NCBI RefSeq assembly: GCF_001548035.1
Contig: NZ_AP014723.1
Coordinates: forward strand, 2,418,001 to 2,482,000
DNA length: 64,000 nt
Direction of reading: 5' to 3'
Origin: Sulfurospirillum sp. UCH001
GTDB taxonomy: Bacteria; Campylobacterota; Campylobacteria; Campylobacterales; Sulfurospirillaceae
A program made the position numbers and the translations under genes. This document shows positions 61,377-64,000 of this stretch, in pieces; within the stretch, counting starts at the first letter, position 1, and each line of letters begins with the position of its first letter. The notes below the pieces were generated by a model. That model searched no databases, had not been told where the DNA came from, and saw only the letters and a program-made list of their open reading frames with translations.

Positions 61377-62615
61377 CTAGTACGTACGTAAAGCTTCAAC
61401 AGGATCGAGTCTTGAAGCTTTAATCGAAGGTGAGATAGATGCGATCAGTGATATCACGATAACAATAGCACTGACACTCAAAACATCACTCAAAGCCAGT
61501 TTTGGAATAAGCACTAAACCGCTTTGTTGCCCAAAGCTATAGGTAATTTTGACAAAATTGAGAATAAACACTATACCTAGCGATAAAATGCTTCCAAGGA
61601 ATGCACCAAGCGCTCCCATCATCAGCCCTTCGCATAAAAAAAGTTTAACGATGCTCATAGGCGGTGTACCAATGGCCGCTATCGTTCCAATCTCTCGTAT
61701 ACGCTCATAAACACTCATAATCATAACGTTCAAAATGGAAATAAGCACAATAGAGATCAAAATAATTTTGATAGAAACGTTCATCAAGTCGATCATCTTA
61801 ATGATGTTATAAAATGGAGAGAGTTGTTGCCACGTATGGATTTCAAAAACAGATTTACCCTCTTTGTTGAGCTTTTCTAAGATGGGTTGCAACGATTTTT
61901 CGGCAACACTGAGTTGTTCCACATCTTTAAGTCGAAGAACGATTTCACTCACTTCTACCTCGTTATTCATACGCAGTACTTTTTTAGCATCATCCATATG
62001 AATGTAACCATCACGTCCACCAGGTCCCATGACTTGGCCTAAGATACCAGCAACTTTAAGATTGATGCCATTCACTGAGCCACTTTTATTATTGGCAACC
62101 AAAACAATGGTATCGCCGATTTTAACATCCATCCCTTTTATCAAAAGTTCTGGAACGATAATCTCCCCTGCTTTGAGCGTTTCATTCATATCCAAAACCC
62201 GATCTCTTAGTAAAGGCAAGGTTTCAAATTCATCCTCAGGATCAATTGCATTGAGTCTAATATTTGTAGTGCTAGTAAAGTTTGAAAACATCGCACCAAA
62301 TTTGATGCGATAACTGTAGCTTGCAATATACGGGTTCATTTCCAACTTTGATTCTATAAACTCTAACATCTTTGCGTTGAGATTTTTATCTAATGGGAGG
62401 TTATCCACAGAAGCGACATACCCTTTTTTATGAATCTGAATATGTCCCATCACAGAATCTGTGATTTGTCCTACGGTATAGTTTTTGAAACTTCCAGAGA
62501 GCGCAGTATAAAGAAGTACAAAAACCACGCCTAAAGTGATGAGTGAGGTTGTTAATAGGGTTCTTCTGCCATTACGTTTAAGATTTCGGTAGGATATTTT
62601 AAAGATATTATTCAT
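61377..62615 (-). CDS. FtsX/LolE-type ABC transporter permease
   Basis: 412 residues. TM1 (about 20-40), a periplasmic MacB_PCD-type domain (about 45-280), then three helices (about 285-310, 330-355, 380-402) of the FtsX unit. ISPSIKASRLDPVEALRTY at the end is typical. Belongs to the mechanotransmission ABC type. Overlaps the ATPase gene by four bases. Confidence 0.9.
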   Translation of the reverse strand: MNNIFKISYRNLKRNGRRTLLTTSLITLGVVFVLLYTALSGSFKNYTVGQITDSVMGHIQIHKKGYVASVDNLPLDKNLNAKMLEFIESKLEMNPYIASYSYRIKFGAMFSNFTSTTNIRLNAIDPEDEFETLPLLRDRVLDMNETLKAGEIIVPELLIKGMDVKIGDTIVLVANNKSGSVNGINLKVAGILGQVMGPGGRDGYIHMDDAKKVLRMNNEVEVSEIVLRLKDVEQLSVAEKSLQPILEKLNKEGKSVFEIHTWQQLSPFYNIIKMIDLMNVSIKIILISIVLISILNVMIMSVYERIREIGTIAAIGTPPMSIVKLFLCEGLMMGALGAFLGSILSLGIVFILNFVKITYSFGQQSGLVLIPKLALSDVLSVSAIVIVISLIASISPSIKASRLDPVEALRTY

Positions 62616-63298
62616 CGCATCATCCTTTTTTCTTCTACGATTTCCCCATCCACAATAGTAATGAGTCTATCAACATTAGCAACAATTTTTTCATCATGTG
62701 TTGCAAAAACGAACGTTGTGTGATGCTCTTTTTGGATTTTTTTCATCAGCTCTATAATCATATAGGCTGTTTTACTGTCTAAGTTAGCTGTCGGCTCATC
62801 CGCAAAAACAATCTTAGGGTTGGTTACAAGTGCCCTTGCAATGGCAACACGCTGCATTTGACCGCCTGAGATTTTATCGGGTGTTTTATCTTTATGCTCT
62901 AACATCCCTACCTCTTCCAAAAGCGTTAACACCCGCTTTTGGCGCTCCTTTTCCTCAAGGTTTTGTACCATGATAAGAGGATACTCAACATTTTCATACA
63001 CGCTTAACACAGGAATGAGATTGAAACTTTGAAAAATAAACCCAATATTTTCACCCCTAAAATACGCTCTTTGCGTTCTATTCATCGTCGTTGTTGCCGT
63101 GTTGTTGATGGTAATCGTACCTTGAGTGGGTGTGTCTAAGCAGCCTAGCATGTTCAGCACCGTACTTTTACCACTTCCGCTAGGTCCAACGAGAGAGATA
63201 AATTCACCCTCATGAATCTCTAAAGAGAAATCCTTGATAACCTCTTGAACCACTTCGCCCGTATGATAAACCTTCTTGAGGTGCTGTGCTTGAAGCAT
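62612..63298 (-). CDS. LolD/MacB-type ABC transporter ATPase
   Basis: 228 residues. Walker A GPSGSGKSTVL, Q loop IFQSFNLIPVL, signature ISGGQMQRVAIARA, Walker B IVFADEPTANLD and switch His FATHDEKI. First gene of the operon. It drives the permease at 61377. Confidence 0.93.
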   Translation of the reverse strand: MLQAQHLKKVYHTGEVVQEVIKDFSLEIHEGEFISLVGPSGSGKSTVLNMLGCLDTPTQGTITINNTATTTMNRTQRAYFRGENIGFIFQSFNLIPVLSVYENVEYPLIMVQNLEEKERQKRVLTLLEEVGMLEHKDKTPDKISGGQMQRVAIARALVTNPKIVFADEPTANLDSKTAYMIIELMKKIQKEHHTTFVFATHDEKIVANVDRLITIVDGEIVEEKRMMR

Positions 63299-63495
63299 GT
63301 TTCTACCTTTTGCTTAATTTGGAAAAGTATAGAAGATGTATATTAATGAAATGTTAACATTTTTTTACTTTTATAGATAGAAAAAATGATGTAACTAAAA
63401 TCATGAGATAATTAATCCTATTTTTTTCGTCATATTTAGCTTTTATTTACGGAGTTTTGATAGGATTTCATATCTTACATACTAAAAGGTTTTAG

Positions 63496-63933
63496 ATGAA
63501 AAAACTACTTTTAACAAGCCTATTATTGGGCTTTTTTATGTCACTCTTTGCAGAGACTCTTCCGCCTGTTACCGTTTACAAATCAAAATATTGTGGGTGT
63601 TGTGGCGAATGGGTTAAACATATGGAAAACAATGGATTTAAAGTCAATGTGATAGAAACAGAAGCGCTCAATGAAGTCAAAATCAAATACAATGTCCCAG
63701 CTCCTCTTGCGTCATGTCATACGGCTATTATTGGTAATTTTATCGTCGAAGGACACACTCCCGCAAGCAGTATAAAACGCTTTTTAAAAGAGGCTCCAAA
63801 AGATGCTATTGGACTTGCGGTTCCTGGTATGCCTCTTGGATCTCCTGGCATGGAGCAAGGCAATATGAAACAACCTTATGATGTACTAGCCTTTGACAAG
63901 CAAGGACATACCGTTGTTTTCGAAAAGTTTTAG
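63496..63933 (+). CDS. DUF411 exported metal-binding protein
   Basis: 145 residues. Signal peptide MKKLLLTSLLLGFFMSLFAE. DUF411 hallmark KYCGCCGEWVKHMENNGF, then APLASCHTAIIGNFIVEGH and Met-rich VPGMPLGSPGMEQGNM. Family members are linked to copper and other metal handling. AAAAGG lies upstream of the ATG. The gap 63299-63495 before it holds no gene. Confidence 0.9.
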   Translation: MKKLLLTSLLLGFFMSLFAETLPPVTVYKSKYCGCCGEWVKHMENNGFKVNVIETEALNEVKIKYNVPAPLASCHTAIIGNFIVEGHTPASSIKRFLKEAPKDAIGLAVPGMPLGSPGMEQGNMKQPYDVLAFDKQGHTVVFEKF

Positions 63934-64000
63934 TCTCTTAGCTCTTTTAGGGCTTTTACAAAGCAATCTTTTGAGCGCAAGCAATGAAGTATTGTACAAC
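63914..64000 (+). CDS. Start of an exported protein, cut by the window end
   Basis: 29 codons from TTG 63914, in another frame, overlapping the end of the DUF411 gene by 20 bases. AAGGA lies seven bases before the TTG. The reading begins FSKSFSLLALLGLLQSNLL and SASNEVLYN, a good signal peptide. It may be an outer-membrane efflux or metal protein, but too little is visible. Confidence 0.5.
   Translation, partial: MFSKSFSLLALLGLLQSNLLSASNEVLYN

Overview
The window reads as a chromosomal segment of a campylobacterotal (epsilonproteobacterial) bacterium, most likely Sulfurospirillum or a close relative. This is inferred from protein character, the modest GC content, dense overlapping operons, and a protein-thiocarboxylate methionine pathway of the type described in Wolinella succinogenes. 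No rRNA, CRISPR array, prophage or replication origin was seen. Species cannot be named from the sequence alone.

Layout. 1-3466: tail of a ComM/YifB gene, then nnr-purN-thiG. 3478-4074: five-tRNA operon (Pro, His, Arg, Arg, Leu) with a consensus promoter and a hairpin end. 4075-6412: AT-rich accessory patch beside tRNA-Leu, with an unknown gene cut by a complete IS3-family element whose two ends I could place. 6413-13259: housekeeping and metabolic genes (deoxyribosyltransferase-like, aldehyde dehydrogenase plus DUF779, a hydroxyacid dehydrogenase) and a Ni/Co exporter with a CsoR/RcnR-type regulator. 13297-26977: tex, nitroreductases, a stand-alone alarmone synthetase, a pentapeptide-repeat protein, a secreted GH3 hexosaminidase, an adenosine-deaminase-like lipoprotein, a GDT1-type transporter under a yybP-ykoY (Mn2+) riboswitch, and a MarR-SDR pair. 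27014-38419: Cus-type Cu/Ag efflux operon with a Met-rich small protein, a two-component system, and an fbpABC ferric-iron uptake operon behind a Fur-like box. 38673-49573: one long sulfur operon. 49565-54322: TauE-like exporter, a haem-protein pair and a divergent two-component system. 54311-59528: C_GCAxxG_C_C protein, diguanylate cyclase, and an arsenate/thiol-redox operon. 59544-63298: an ABC (LolDE-like) plus LolA-like plus beta-barrel operon. 63496-64000: DUF411 protein and the start of a further exported protein.

How genes work together. The sulfur operon runs from sulfate activation (CysD, CysN) and APS reduction (CysH) through sulfite reduction (Sir, with siroheme from CysG) to loading of sulfur on a carrier protein (HcyS, trimmed by HcyD and activated by HcyF) and use by MetY to make homocysteine. 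The sulfur-transfer enzyme MnmA follows. Two intergenic spaces in this operon carry copies of the same folded element with compensatory base changes, and a third spacer carries a different long stem. I consider these the most promising undescribed features. Metal handling is the other theme: Ni/Co, Mn, Cu/Ag, Fe and As functions all appear, each with its own recognisable control site.
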